In this document: positions 23,707-37,012 of the stretch, piece by piece
Layout of the letters: each line of letters opens with the position of its first letter
Numbering within the stretch: position 1 is the stretch's first letter
Source: Callaeas wilsoni
Taxonomy: Eukaryota > Chordata > Aves > Passeriformes > Callaeidae
Length of the DNA: 64,000 bases
Assembly (NCBI GenBank): GCA_013398955.1
Contig: VWPU01017401.1
Location: forward strand, 744,001 to 808,000
Reading direction: 5' to 3'
Position numbers and translations under genes: made by a program
The notes under the pieces: generated by a model
The model's database searches: none
What the model was told of the DNA's origin: nothing
The model's input: only the letters and a program-made list of their open reading frames with translations

Positions 23707-24069
23707 TGTGCTGGTTTTGGCTGAGGTAGAGTTGATGTTCTTCACAATGGCTGGTATGGGGCTCTGCTTTGGATTTGTAAGGAGAGAACATTCAGAGTTA
23801 TGGCATTTGTCTTTCCAAGGAACCCTTACTTGTGATGGGACCCTGCTCTCCTGGAGATGGGTGAACACTTGCCTGCCCATGAGAAACAATGAAAGAATTC
23901 CCTGCTTTGCTTGCACACATGGATTTTGCCTTACCTATTCAGCTATCTTTATGTCAAGCCACGAGTTTTCTAACTTCTACTATTCCCATTCTCCCCCCAG
24001 TCTTTCTGGTGGGAGGGTGAGCAAGCAGCTGCATGGTACTTGGTTGCTGGCTGAGGTTAAACCATGACA
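23707..24069 (+). mobile_element. Solo LTR of an avian endogenous retrovirus, internally shortened
   Basis: This 363-bp block starts TGTGCTGG, ends ACCATGACA, and follows the start and end of an LTR family I know to be widespread in bird genomes, in the plus orientation. There is no internal retroviral sequence on either side, so it is a solo LTR left by recombination between two LTRs. Compared with the copies I remember it lacks a middle segment after about 23780, where the core promoter would lie. I see no TATA box and no AATAAA or ATTAAA in it, so it is unlikely to drive transcription. Flanking hexamers 'acaaga' (23701-23706) and 'tgaaga' (24070-24075) agree at 4 of 6 bases and fit a decayed target-site duplication. 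The exact family name needs a library search. Confidence 0.75.
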
Positions 24070-24463
24070 TGAAGAAAGATTAATGCTGCTGGACCTGTTC
24101 AGCCTCAAGAAGAGACAACTGAGAGGAGACCTCATCAGTCTATAAAGCATCTGAATGGAGGCTGTCAAAAGGACAAAGCCTGGCTCTGCTCAGTGGTGCC
24201 AAGCAACAGGACAAGAGTCAACAGAGAGAAACTGCTGCACAGAAAGTTCCACCTAGATGTGAGGAAGAACTTCTCTACTGTGCAGGTGGACCAAGCACTG
24301 GAACAGGTTACCCAGAGAGATTGTGGAGTCTCCCTCACTGGAGATATTCCAGAACCATCTGGGTGCAATTCTGTGAAGTGGGCTCTAAAAAGACGTTGTT
24401 TATCAGGGATATTGGACCAGATGACCCATTGTGGTCCTTTCCAAACTCTCTGTTCTGTGATGT
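24070..24463 (+). mobile_element. CR1 LINE 3' region, right part
   Basis: Clear CR1 3' region in the sense orientation. It carries 'ggacctgttcagcctcaaga', 'gaggagacctcatca', 'gtgaggaagaacttctctac', 'ggagtctccctcactggag' and an end with 'ggaccagatgacccattg' and 'ctgttctgtgatg', the typical short terminal repeat of CR1. The copy is 5'-truncated and holds no full reverse transcriptase. It was split by the LTR that lies immediately upstream. The open frame at 24193-24465 is a remnant of the ORF2 end and not a gene. Confidence 0.85.
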
Positions 24464-27400
24464 AACCTTTATAGTTTTTTTTCAGGTCTACTAACTAAAA
24501 TGTTGAACAAACAGCTGCTCATAGAAGGTGCACTGCAACTCTGATAAGCTAGTGCCTGGGAATTGCCTCAGTTCTAGTGTCATTACCACACCAAGATTTT
24601 CAAAGCGTCATTTGTTCCCAGCAGTGTAAGTCACAGGCAAATTATAATTTCTGTTCCTCTTTAAAAAGTTAGAAACTACATCCATTTCCAAAATAGTCAG
24701 CAAATGACAAGTTCTCATAGCTCTAATTGCTACTTTTCAATATGAGTGGAGGGGGGAGGGGGGTGTTTATCTGTTTTCCCCAAAACCCTGTTCAGAAGCA
24801 GACAAGGATGCCCAATTTCCCTCCTAAAAATTGCCGACATCTTAAAACAGAAATGTGTAAAAGCAACCAATTCTCTACTGGGCATGGCACCAGGGAGCTA
24901 CATCCTGGAGAGAAGTCCACACCAACAATCCAACCACTTCCACACCTATGCTGACATGTGATAACTCAGATTTTTCTGCATCTTTTGTCTTCCATCCCAG
25001 AAAGGTTTATAACTGATGCAGAGAGCTAAAAGGATGCCTGGAACCAGCCTAACTACATTCGTATGGCATGGATGGTACTAAGCTCTGTCAAACCTAAGCC
25101 GATCTGCGCAGATCGCATGTGGCTTGCCCTTGCACCCAAGCAACCTGTTTTATCTACAGACTGTGTTGTCTGGGAATGAATTATTCAGCATTAATTGATT
25201 TCTTTTTTTTTCTTTGCCAAAGAGAAATATCTTTTATTTACAGTTTATCTGAAGCACTGAATTTTCTTGCCAAGGTGTTCTACCAGATATCCACAACTGC
25301 TTTAATTCAATGTCATTTTACACTTGTTCTTTCATTATTTTCTTAAAATAATTTAAAGATTGAGATACTAATAAAAAAGTCAAAATATTTGGAGGAAAAA
25401 ATCTCTTTTCTGAAAAACAACTACAGCAGGAAATTTTTATTCTTCAATTTGAGGGAGAGAGGTGGGGCTAAAATACTTCACAAATCACTTAGGTTAAAGA
25501 AACCACTCATTTTTGCCGAATGAAGTACACAACCAAAAAATGTTATCCAGCTCCATTTGAAATTTAGCATTTAGAGTGAAAACGCGTGTACAACTTCAGC
25601 TTTATGCATAGGTGCATGCTTCACCAACAATAAATTGAACAGAACAGGGCACAAAGACACTGCACTAAATTGCATACTGCAGCCTCCAATTTTGTACTTT
25701 CCAGTATTTATGGGTAGCTGCAGAGTTGGGGGTGCGCTCATTTTTCACATGCAAATGGTCATTTGCACATCCAGATATGCCTGAAAAATTAAAGACTTGT
25801 TTGAGCACTGATGAAATACAAAACTCCGTGTACTGAATAAAAGCATTAAAGGCCTCACAACAAAGGGAAGGAGGAAAGGTAGAAGCATTATGGGAGACAA
25901 AATATGGAAGAAAACAGCTGAAACATGAAAATTAGCAAAAGCATCTCTACGGGTCCAGAATTTTTCCTTCTTTTTGAATAGTTTCAGAAAGAGAGACAAG
26001 ACAACATAACTCAGTTGAAAGTCTGTCCTTGGCTTCTCACATGATCTCTTAAGATGAGGATGAACACATGTGGTTGATTGAGTGAAGACCCTTAAACACA
26101 TTATACCTTCATATTAATGACAGTTCCGAAAAACAAAACACTTGGAGGAAGCCTTTCAAGTGCCCCAGCACGCAAGCAGCCACCACCCCATGCTGCAGCC
26201 TGGTTTAAGCAAAGGGCAGCAGCCTCCACTCACTGTCAGGGAAGCTACAGATCTGTGTCTGCTGGATTTATTTGATTTTGGCACCCATCTCTTCTCTCAT
26301 GGCTCCACAGGTTGTGAAGAAGTGAGTGTCAGGCTCCACGAAACAAAGGCACTAGCATCCAAAAGAAGCAGGAAGAACTCCCATTGCAGTTTTGTCAAGA
26401 AGTGAAGGACCACTGGAAGTTTGAGGCCTCTTCCATCCCTGCTTTCTTCTCCAGCTCATTCACAACACACTCCCTCAAAATGCAAACACACACTGCCAGC
26501 CTCAGTTCCTTGCATAGATGACATGACATCAAATTGACAGAACTGTGACTGTTTGACATCCAAGCTGATAACACAACGGCACTTCTGAGCGACACTCAAA
26601 CAATAGGCAAGAAACGTGGCTCCCATAAATGGGTGAATTTACAGCTTGCTGTTCAAGAAATAAATAAACCATTACCCACAAAGCATCGTTTCTCTTTGAA
26701 GTACGTCACCTGTCACTAAAGGTTAAATAACTGTCGACTGCTCATGCGAGGCTGGCGGGGGCTGGTTGTAGCTTTGCCACTTCTTTTAGCTCTAATGGGG
26801 ACTGTGCAGTTATAACCCTCTTGCTTTAAGGAACACAACATAAGTGACTGTCAGCAGTGGGAAATGGATCACCTACTACATGCCTGTTATCGGTGCACTG
26901 TTATGATTTTATGGAGGAAACAGGTCAAAATACAGTGGGCAGCAATCAGCATGAAATAATGGGCCAACTGCTGTGACTGACAGGAGAAAAGGCAAGAGAC
27001 ATGGGCTTCAGATTTGGGAGCCAGCTCACGGGAAAAGCAAAGGTCTCTTCTCTCCAAGGTACAGCCATGCCATTAGTCTGTTTCTTTGGCTCCCCATTCA
27101 TGAACCAGGGGCAACCACTTGTCACTCAGGTGCCCAGGATACCTTAGAGAAGTAGGAAAGAAGGTTCATAGCTCAGACAACCTGGTAAAAGGAGCAGGGG
27201 CAGGTGAATGTAAGCATGAAGAGCACTAGAGAGATAACCAGTGAAGATTCAAACCCTTGGTCACTCAAGGAGATGGTATCTTGTCTTTTTTTTCGCTCCA
27301 GGCAGTAAAAATCCTGTCCCTAAAGTTTCATGAGAGGTCACTTTTCTCCCCTTCCTGCTAGCTCTGGAAACAGAAGATCAGCTTAAACCCCTGACCACAC

Positions 27401-29519
27401 ACAGGAGACAACAGTAGGGCAGGAAGTGTGCTGATGGAATGGTAGTCATCAGAAAACACACCAGGCATCCAGACAGTGAGCTGAAAAAGCACATGCTTCT
27501 AGAAATAAGGTTCCATGTGAACTTGGAAGCCTGCCATTTCCCACAGAGTCTCATGAGGACAAGGAAGTGGGCAGAAATCACTTGTAGAGTCCCTCAGGCA
27601 TTGGTGAGAAGTGACAGTAACCTTGTCAGACAGGTGATGCTGCTTGCCTTCTCCCTTCTAGAGGAAGGAGACATGGATTTTCAAACGAGAAGATATTTTT
27701 ACATAAGGAAAGATATTTTATATACATGATATGGGCAGAGATTTGTGCCTAGACAGCCACACAAATCCCATGAGGCATGAGTACACATGTCCTGTAGAAG
27801 TTCCCTCACCATGTAGTTGGATCACAGGGCTCAGTCACCTGCCTCCCCAAAATTCTCCCTGGAAATAAAAGACATCAGGGAGAGTTACAGCCTCACCTCT
27901 CAGTTGGATAATCATTAGTCCTAAAAACATGACAAAGTGGTCCATTACTGATTTTCTGTAATACCTGTGACATTATCCTCTCAGGCTGAGAAACAATCAG
28001 AAATTATTTTTCTGCCAAAGCTCAACACTATTCCAGTTTGTGCCTCAGCAAGACCTCCCTTCCTTCTCTGAAGGATGGGTGCACATCCTAGGGAATTACT
28101 GGCCATTCTTCGTTTCCACTTGAGAGGGAATGGCTGGAGTTGAGGGTCCAACCTACAGATAACCACAGATTGTTAACTGAGCCCCAAGAATATTGAAAAC
28201 CAGAACTCCTTTTCAAAATTCTTCACACAGCTGTTTTTCAAATTTAAAGTGCCCATATGGCTAATCAGCACAAAGGGCTTGCTGTGAGAATAAAAGGATT
28301 GCCAGCATCCCAGAAGCAGACAGACATTCAGTAAGAGGAATAGCACTGATATCTAACAAGTCCTGAATCCATTTACCTCTCCAAATTGTATCATCTTCTC
28401 CACTCCACCGAAACTGGAAACAGTAAAGTTGTATTCCTGATTATACCAGGAGAAGGAAAGGAGAATTTGTTTCAGTTTGCAAAAATCCTGTTTGCATGTC
28501 GCATTTCAAGTTTCACGCTGGTTCTGACAACTCCATGCCTGCTCCCAGTCCTGTGTCATTCCCCAGCACCTAGGTTTAATGAAGTTCAATGAAAGCTTTC
28601 AGGCAAGAGGAGCACGATGCAGAGCACAATGCAAGAGGAAGCATAGTTTGTACAAATGCTACATTACCCTCTCTTACCAGGTAAAGCCAAACCTTGTCCT
28701 CAGGTTGGGTTTTCAACCTGCTAAGAGCCTGGCAAGCAAGAATTGCAGACAAATGCTCTCGCGTAGGTTTGCTACCCTCTCCATCCCCTATTTTATCTAG
28801 GAATACTCCTAGCTGTAGACAGCTGCAGTGTGGCACTACAAAGAGTAGCACTGTGTATCTCAGAAGCCTCCTGTTCCAAACAGGGAGATTGGTAGTTAAT
28901 GCACCTTCCTCCATGGAGCCATCTGTGAAGCTCTTGCAGTACTAAATAGAGGACTCGATAGGAGAGGGGACTCTCAGACCAGTTCTTTGTCTTAAAACCC
29001 TTATCAAAGTTTGTAGTGCTCTCAAGTTCAGATAAATTTGGGCAGGACCTAAGTCATTTGCCCTTAAAGAGGAGAAATAACGAATTATTCAAGCCACAGA
29101 CATCACCCAAATGCAGAGTTACAAGAATATTCTGTTCTCTATCAAATTTCATGGGCCAGTGGATGTGGCAGCACAAAAGTGTGCATTTCAATGCAACAAG
29201 CTGTATTCTCAAAGACATTTGTTCCCTGCTTCACAAACCCTGCCAGTACCACCCAGCTAGACAGAAACATGCATGCAAGTATTTGGCACCTTTCCTCTCA
29301 CTTGACAGCCAAGAGACAATCCAGAGGCCAGTTTCCCCAGTGCCCTGACAACCCTACAGGGATGGGATATTCATTTCCATTCCCATGCCAATGACAAGCA
29401 AGTTATAAATTGTGTTCAATCCTACCATCCCTTGTTTATCTACCATGACAGTCTGCTCTGGCTCTAGTGTGGCTAGGAGCCCAGAGGGCATGCATGACCT
29501 TTTTCAAGCTGTTCTAAGT
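24464..29519. other. Non-coding stretch with few marks
   Basis: Includes a G-rich run at 24745-24762, a perfect 16-bp palindrome at 25100-25115, and a possibly conserved patch at 26690-26800. Open frames up to 118 codons (25745-26101 minus) have no family resemblance. No interspersed repeat is recognised. Confidence 0.45.
25100..25115. repeat. Perfect 16-bp palindrome
   Basis: CGATCTGCGCAGATCG is its own reverse complement and carries three CpG in otherwise CpG-poor DNA. It could be a dimeric factor site or chance. Confidence 0.6.
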
Positions 29520-29990
29520 TGTCATAAGCTCTTCTGCCCCCATTTTTATTTTCCATCGTTTTATTCATGCCCTGCCCTTCTCCCTCTATCACTACAACAT
29601 TTCTTTATTGCAGTCCTCCTAGAGCGTTATCTTCTCCTGTCTCCCTGTCCATGAATTACAGCCTCTCTTTCCTCTCTTTTCCTCTTCTTGTTCACTTTGA
29701 TGGCGTTTCTTATATTTCTGTCCTCCATTTCCTGAGCAGGAGAAGCTTTTGCCCAGACATTCCATTAACCCACACCTCCTCTGACTTGCTGCAGTGCTGA
29801 AAACAGATGAAAACTGGGCTCTCCTCACTACATCCTTTCTCTCTCCATGCTTTCATTTATCTTTGCTCCCTCACACTTTTTAGCTCTTCCAGTCTCTCTT
29901 TCCCCTTTCTCTGTTAGGCACATCATTCTACCTGGTCCTCTTTTGATCTGCTGTCAGTTTTTGAGCTCTCTGTTTTACTCATCTTTCCAT
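29520..29990 (+). repeat. Pyrimidine-rich tract
   Basis: The plus strand is dominated by C and T for about 450 bp, for example 'cctctctttcctctcttttc' near 29662. The bias removes stops and produces overlapping open frames (29412-29654, 29567-29800) that should not be read as genes. No clean tandem unit is visible. Confidence 0.5.
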
Positions 29991-32900
29991 CTCCCATGAG
30001 CACTCTCTGAAAATTAAGGTCAGAGATTAGTCTTTTGCAGTTGCCCCATTGCTGAGTCAAACTAAACGTCACATCAGAAATTTTCTTTCAGGGCCACCTG
30101 GCAGGATAAACGAAGACATCCTGCATTTCTTGCCAATGATCAAGTTTCTGAACCAGGAGAGAGACAGAATTACTCATAGAGACAACTTACGGGGATATTG
30201 TTGAGATGATAGCTCAACACTTCAGAGCTAGTCCCTCCAATATTCCAAGTGGAATTGAATAAAAATGCAGGAAATACAGAAGTCATGACAAATACTTCAG
30301 CTGGGATTTGGTTTCAAACAACAAGATTTGGCTAATTTTCCCTCTTAAACAGATAAAAGAAAGGGATGTCAAAATCATTGATCTTCAGAAATATAGGAAG
30401 CTGTATTTATGGCAAACATGAAACTCATCTGATTCTTTGACTTCCTGTTGTCAGAGCTGTTAACTTTATACAATAGTCAGGCAACTTCACCAGTGAGAGT
30501 GCCAAGACTTGTGGGTTTGTAGTTTCTTTCACTACATAGCAAGATAGGAGACTGGAATAATGCAAGGTACAGGAAGGTTTGGGATTGCAATATCTCTGAC
30601 AATCCTCATTGTACAACTAGAAGAACCATTTTTCAAGTAGTAATGTGCAGATGACAAGACATGAAAAACCCCAACACAAGAAAAACAAGTGACTGATTCC
30701 ACAGGAAGATGGTGTTGGTACTGAAAGGAGGCAGTTCCACTTTTACCCAAGCACCACCAACACCCAGCATAAGATACAGGAGGGTTAGGGAGTCTGTTGC
30801 AGCTACCTGACTTGAGGAAACACTGGGATGCTATAAGGCAGTCATGACAGACACAAAAATCTGGGACCTGCAGATGAAGAGAGAACACTTCCTCCTGCTG
30901 CAGAGAAGTAATTTCTATCATGCTCTGTATAGGATGGAGATGGTGAGCTTGATGGATGTAATTTCCAGAACAGGAACAGGACTATAAACTAACAACCCTA
31001 AATCATAGGCAGCAGAACTGGCTCAAGCCCAGCTTCTTAAAAATTTGTTTGGTCCTGGATAAAAGCATTGACTGAAGCTTTGACCAAGGCTGGGTCTTCT
31101 GCAAGAATTGTGGCAGCCAAAACAACAGAGCTCACTTTGCAGCTTCTCTGTGGCATTGTTTCAAATAGTTACCTACTTGGATATTTCCTTAAATAGAGGA
31201 CAAACCCTTTCAGTCACCTAATTTTGACATTTCTGGTTGAAAACAGCTAATGCATTCAAACAGTGAATGAGGCAAAACAAACCAGAATGTACACATCAAA
31301 AAAACCCAGTTTCCTAAGTTTTCTTTTGTTAAGGGTCTAAAAGGAACACTGCTAAAAATAAAACATATGGAAGGCTAGATATTGCATCAAATTGAGAGGC
31401 TGCTCAGAATTCCTAGCAAAAGAATAGGATCATAACTCAACAGGCATTTCTGAAGGCAAAAATGCGGAGAAATGACAAAAAGGGAAATCAATGGGATATT
31501 GTATTACCTGACTATAAAGTATTCAAGTAAGGATAGATCGGAGCCAAGTTTCCTTCTAGAAAAACTCCAATGACTTCAGCAGAGTTATGACAATAAAGAC
31601 ACCAGTCTTCTGAGGCAGAGACCATTAGAGTAGCAACAGACTCGGCTCCCACAGCATCTAGTGACTTGACGTAACTGCAGGCACAGAGCCTTAGTTTAGC
31701 ATGTCTTGACAAAAATACCACACTGTAAACATATTTTCAAGTTACAATACCCACTTTGTCTCCAATAAAAGGTGTTTATTCCACAATGAAGGCAATCAAA
31801 GGGGAAAAGAAATCTCATGTAACAGCTATCTGATCAGCAAGATGGAAGTTAAACAATTTTAAATGCTTCTTGAAACTGCCCGTTCTAGGGTACAAGGAGA
31901 ATTGACAAACATTTTTTTCATTAATTTAGACAAGTTAAAATAAAGGCAATTATCGATGGACTAGTGTGTACCAGTGACCAGAATATCACTCAGTTCACGT
32001 TTTTGAAATGGCAATCAGAACAAAATCTAGGAGTCTTTTAGATGCACAAGGTACTATCACTTAATCAGAAATCAGCAAGACAGTAAACACCAAACATCCC
32101 ATTAGGCCTGAAGTACAGCATAGGATGTGATAACTCAAGAGTATTTTTTCCTGTATGTGCTAACAATTTGTAAAAACAAGTAATAAGGTGAAAAAAGTTT
32201 CACAAGTAGAAAGACTTATCTATTTTAAATGGTAGAATGAGACAATTCTTCTAAGGTCTCTGATGAAGCTGGGTACACCTACAGCATAATAGATCAATCC
32301 TGTTAACAAATATAAGGTAACAGAGAGCAGAAAACTCAGTTTGAACTGCCCCCACCTACATCTGCAGGCAGTATTAACTGTGACCCCTCAGGGAAGAGAC
32401 CTGGGGACAGCTCAATGACAGCCCGATCAATATGCACAGGCAGTAGGAAAGGGTGAGGGGAAGCAAAGGAAATGCATGGCTGACGAATGCACCCGAGTAC
32501 ATTCTGGTACTGCCATATAAATTAGGGGAATGCTCTCATTTACAATGCTACATTCAGCTCCAGCCAACAATCCCCATCCCCCCCTGTGGCACCATACAGC
32601 TAAACCATCAGGGACAGAAAAAACACACAAATATGATTACTGCCTGCATGAGGCCACAGATGCTTCCAAGGACAAAGTTAACTTTCATTCTAGTGGGGCA
32701 GATGCCTTTGCTATGGAAGATGACTTAGGGACTCCCTGAGGGCTTGTCTTCAAAGGCAAGCTAAATCCTGAGTCATAATGTCCCTAAAAAAGTATAAGTT
32801 CCAAGTCAAAGATGACGAAATAAGGAAGCCAAGTGATTTCAGCATTCATTAAAAGAGCTTCAAACACAAGTGATCCACTGAGGTTACAAAATCTGCACTG

Positions 32901-35900
32901 ACCCAGAAAACTGCTCTGGTGCAGCATGTGTCTCTGCAGACCTTAATTCCTATTTGAGACACCAAACACACCTTTATATGAACCAGCCACATGAAATGGC
33001 TTCTTCCTGCTTCAGATAAACAGTTTGTGAGGCTCTGTCTTTGCCAAAGCAGATGACAGCAGTGTACCTTGGCCAATGTGTGTGAAAAACACACTGGCAC
33101 CTCCCACCCAGCCAACTGCCAGGGCTTGCCCCCATCCTTCACAATTTCATACACCAGAACCAGTGCATCCCGAGCCTGCCCAAGGGCCACTATACCCAAG
33201 CTCTGCTTACCAGCTCATCATTCAAATGAGCCTGAACACACCGTGAAATAAAGCTCTTCCTGTTCTTCAAATGTACAAAGTTACTCCTTTTCACTTGCCT
33301 CCAGTAAGTTTGGAAAGAAAGGGATGAAAACATGCTTCCTGGGACTGAAAATGATCTTTGACCTCCCAAGTGTGACATTCATTTTCAGCACTATCACATC
33401 ATTGTTTTGCTTAGTGATATCCTCAGAAGCCAGTCTGCCACCATTAAAGAAATTCCCACAGCTGTAAATAGTGCTGAACATGTAAATAGTGCTGAATATT
33501 CCTTACAATTTCTGGAAATTTTGTGCCACACCCATGACTGCACTCTAATTATCCAATTTAGAAGCAGGAAGGACACATAGCTTGTCATGTCCAGACAGAT
33601 CTTGTGTATGTCACTCTAACCAAGCTGTTCACAAACTAGTGAGACCAAAATTATTCAGAGAATTTCTTTGAATAAACCTAAATAGCCAACAAATTGAGAG
33701 AGCACAAGAAATGATGATCTGCTTACCAGCAATTCTGAAACATGAACAGAAAGCTGAATTTGCTACACTACTTTAAAAGTTGTTTGAGTCTTCACCATAA
33801 CAAGAGTGCGAATTTGACTGAGCACTGAAGACTACCTCTGAAGTCGAGTGAATAACAACAGCCTCAAATATGGTCAAATTTAAATAAAGACAGAATGTTT
33901 TCAAAGCTGTCATGATTTTTTTTCCTCTCTCCATTACCTATAAATTGTTTATCCAATACTCCATGCATGTTATCACCGCTGACAATGTAGTCAAATGCAT
34001 AATACCAAAAAAGAAAATGGTTTGTTCAAGATAGACTGTGATTGCACACAACTTGAAAATGTTGAGTTTACTTTCTCTTCTTCCTCTGACAAATCCACTG
34101 ACCTGTGAATTTTCTCAACCTTTTTTTGTAAGCCTTTGAAGTTTTTTGCTTTTAATTTTTGTCTAACACTTTCAAGCCATTTAAAAAAAAAATACAGTAT
34201 TTTCAGGAGAGGATACTGAATATGCATTGAAGCCTTTGGGGGTTTTTTGGGGCCTCCTATATTAGATGAGCATCTAAAAGTTCTGGGAAACTTTTAACTT
34301 TATGAACTCTTTTCACCAGTTTGTCAGGAATCTGTTCACAGTATTTCTCCCCAAGTCTTATTCACTTCTGAAAAGAAGAGAAGAAGTTATTTCTGCAGAT
34401 ACTACTTTTACTGGCAGGAGATCCAAGGAAAAACGTTAATAAAATGCTGTTCCTCTTTTTCTGGGGTAGGAGACAGACAAACAGAAGTTCATGACAAAGC
34501 CGTGTGATGACTAATTCCTTTTGTTGCAATAAATGCTGACAGTTCTCCAACCCCACACAGACACATACTTGATTTCATTAGATACTGCTCAGATGTGTGT
34601 TCTAACTGAGTATTTCAGAAGAGATGCATGTCCTGGTTGAAAGGCTGCATGGCAGAAGGCAGAGTATTTCAGTGGCCACACACAACAGGGAGAGCGTACA
34701 CGATACCATTACGTATCACAATTGTTACAAATTTCAATTGACTGTTACAAACACAATTTCACTACCACTAATTACTTGGTCAGCTCCTACTGACTGCTAA
34801 AAAAATGCATGGATACCACTTCTCAATGTCCCTTTCCTCTTCATGGAGGTACTGAAACTCAGACTATGACAGTGCATTCCCCATTTTATCAGCAAGCGTC
34901 TCCCACAGAGCTACAAACTCACCTTGCACCTCAAAACGCACACCTCACAAATCAAAGCATAATGCTCATTCTAACCTAGTGATTAAAACACAGCCCACTA
35001 TCCTAAGGGAGTATGCAAATTTTACAGATGACCAGGTCATTTGAGATTTGTCTCCTCTGTCCCTGCTCTCATATTTTTCAAAGTCTGCCTTGAAACAAGT
35101 AAAAGGGATCTCTTCTTTAAAGAATGAGTGCTCATCACCTTCTGACAATTAAGCTTCTTGAAGGTGTCTCAAGGTGGGCAAGCAGCCTCATGAAATGGCC
35201 CATAATCACTAGCCACCACAAAAAAACCTTGCCTATATTATATGAAACATAAAATAGCTGGAGATACAATGAATGCAACTAGGAATTCAACCCATAAAGC
35301 CTTCTTTGTGCAACTGAGAAGCCTCAGAAGTGCTTTGAAAGGCTTGAAGGAAGAGAAATTATTTTAACAAAAGAACAAAAAAAAAAAAAGAGAACTTGAA
35401 AGAGAACAGAAGTTCTGAAGTGTGTGGGGGTGGGAGAAGTCTTCAGTGTTAGGAACACCAAAGAGATCTCTAACTCAAAGCTACCAGAATAGCTTAAACA
35501 AGCTGAGGTGGCTGTGGCTTGATATTCTTACTTCGGCAGTGACTGTAGTTTCTTCCCCAGGGGACTACACTGTGGATCTAACTGGACTGTGGTTTAATTG
35601 GCAGGGGACCTAGAGGATGGCTACTCCCTGTATCCCAACAAGCAGCAGTTCAGCTTCCAGGAGGCTACAGAGCTGTGCTTTCATGCCATAGCTTGCTGAC
35701 AAGGAAACCACATCCTACCGCTTGTGATTAGGCTGAGCACAGGCAAAAGGGAGCAGAGAGGAAGAAGAGGGCTCATTTTTGCTATGCATGAGCTGCCCTC
35801 CTCTGCCAGCAGAGCAGCTCCCAGATGACCATTGTGGGGCTGAGATGAGAAAGGGGTCGGCAGTCCCTCCACCGTGACAGCACCACAGCTTGAAATTCCA

Positions 35901-36944
35901 ATTTCCTCATGCTCCCCTGGGGTAGTTTATGAGCCATTTTGGTTAGTGAACGTTGGCTCCTAAAATTAATGAGCGTGTCTGTTTTCAACATACGGTCAAT
36001 TGCTGATTGTTCTGATGTAGTGAGCTAGGCTGATGAATACATACCACCCACAGATAAAGAAAGAGCTGGGCCTTCCTGCTGCGTGTCGAGGAAAGGGAAG
36101 AGGAAAAATAATAACAGCAAAAAAAACCCAAATAAGCCAAGTGCCAAAGGCACATCAGGGTAACCGCACCCAAAAATGCACTTAGGGACCAGTGCCTATG
36201 AAAAGACATTTTGCTGCAGCTAGGGTTTTACTGGACACTTATATCTGATTTTTTTTTTTTTTTTGTGTAGTCAACAACCAACATGGGCTCCTATAGCCCC
36301 AGCCTTAACTGAATGTCAAATTACAGCCATGAAAAGGCATCTATTTCCTCCTCACTTCACTCACTCATTGGAATAGGTAACAATACCAATTTCTCACACC
36401 TTGCCCAACCTGCCCTCTCGTACGGTAGCCCCCAGCATCTGTTTATGCCAATGAATTCCCCAAGGAGGTGCTCACCACAGTTGGAGGCACGCATGCATGT
36501 GGCCATTTCACAGTGACCACATGCACTACCCGCACAATCACATCAGAAAACAGGTACAGCTAGTCAACTCAAAATGTCAAGTAATAAAAGTTCCGATTTA
36601 GAATAAAATAAAAAGGCCAAATGCCCCTCGCCAGTCATAAGACATGCCACCCCACCAGTAAATTAAAAATTTTATGCCACTGTATACATCATATGTACAT
36701 GTGTTCACCTCATGAAGATCTAAGTGGCAGTAACAGTGTTTATGACCCCATCACCTGGACAGACATTCCCTTTATGGTTCTCATGAAGTAACACAGAAAC
36801 ACAGACACTCAGAGTCCAAAATCTTCTCAAAAGAAAAAATCCTAATCCATATTCCTGAACCTGCTAACCCAAACTCTTGATGTACCAAAATGAAAAGAAA
36901 ATAAATTTCACCAGTACCAACATACTAGAGAGTCCCCTTCATTG
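29991..36944. other. Non-coding stretch, nothing firm
   Basis: Seven kilobases without a recognisable gene, RNA or interspersed repeat. Visible marks are an 18-bp tandem duplication at 33463-33498, an A run near 35381-35392 and a T run at 36248-36264. The longest frame, 30532-30921 minus (129 codons), has no known domain. Confidence 0.45.
33463..33498 (+). repeat. Two-copy 18-bp tandem duplication
   Basis: TGTAAATAGTGCTGAACA is followed at once by a second copy differing only at the 17th base. This looks like a recent replication-slippage duplication. Confidence 0.8.
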
Positions 36945-37012
36945 AAGAAGAAAAAAACAACAAAAAAAACAACAACAACAACAACAAAAAAAAACCAACA
37001 AAAAAACAAAAG
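36945..37012 (+). repeat. (CAA)n / A-rich simple repeat
   Basis: A run of CAA units interrupted by A tracts, including five consecutive 'caa' units around 36970-36985. It is a likely length-polymorphic microsatellite. Confidence 0.85.

Noticed and set aside
24193..24465. 90-codon plus-strand frame
   Set aside because: It is the decayed end of CR1 ORF2, not an independent gene.
24740..24765. Possible G-quadruplex
   Set aside because: Two long G runs but not four separated runs of three or more; at best a weak two-layer structure.
34960..35010. Possible antisense tRNA-derived SINE
   Set aside because: Only a few words fit and the required A and B box spacing is absent.
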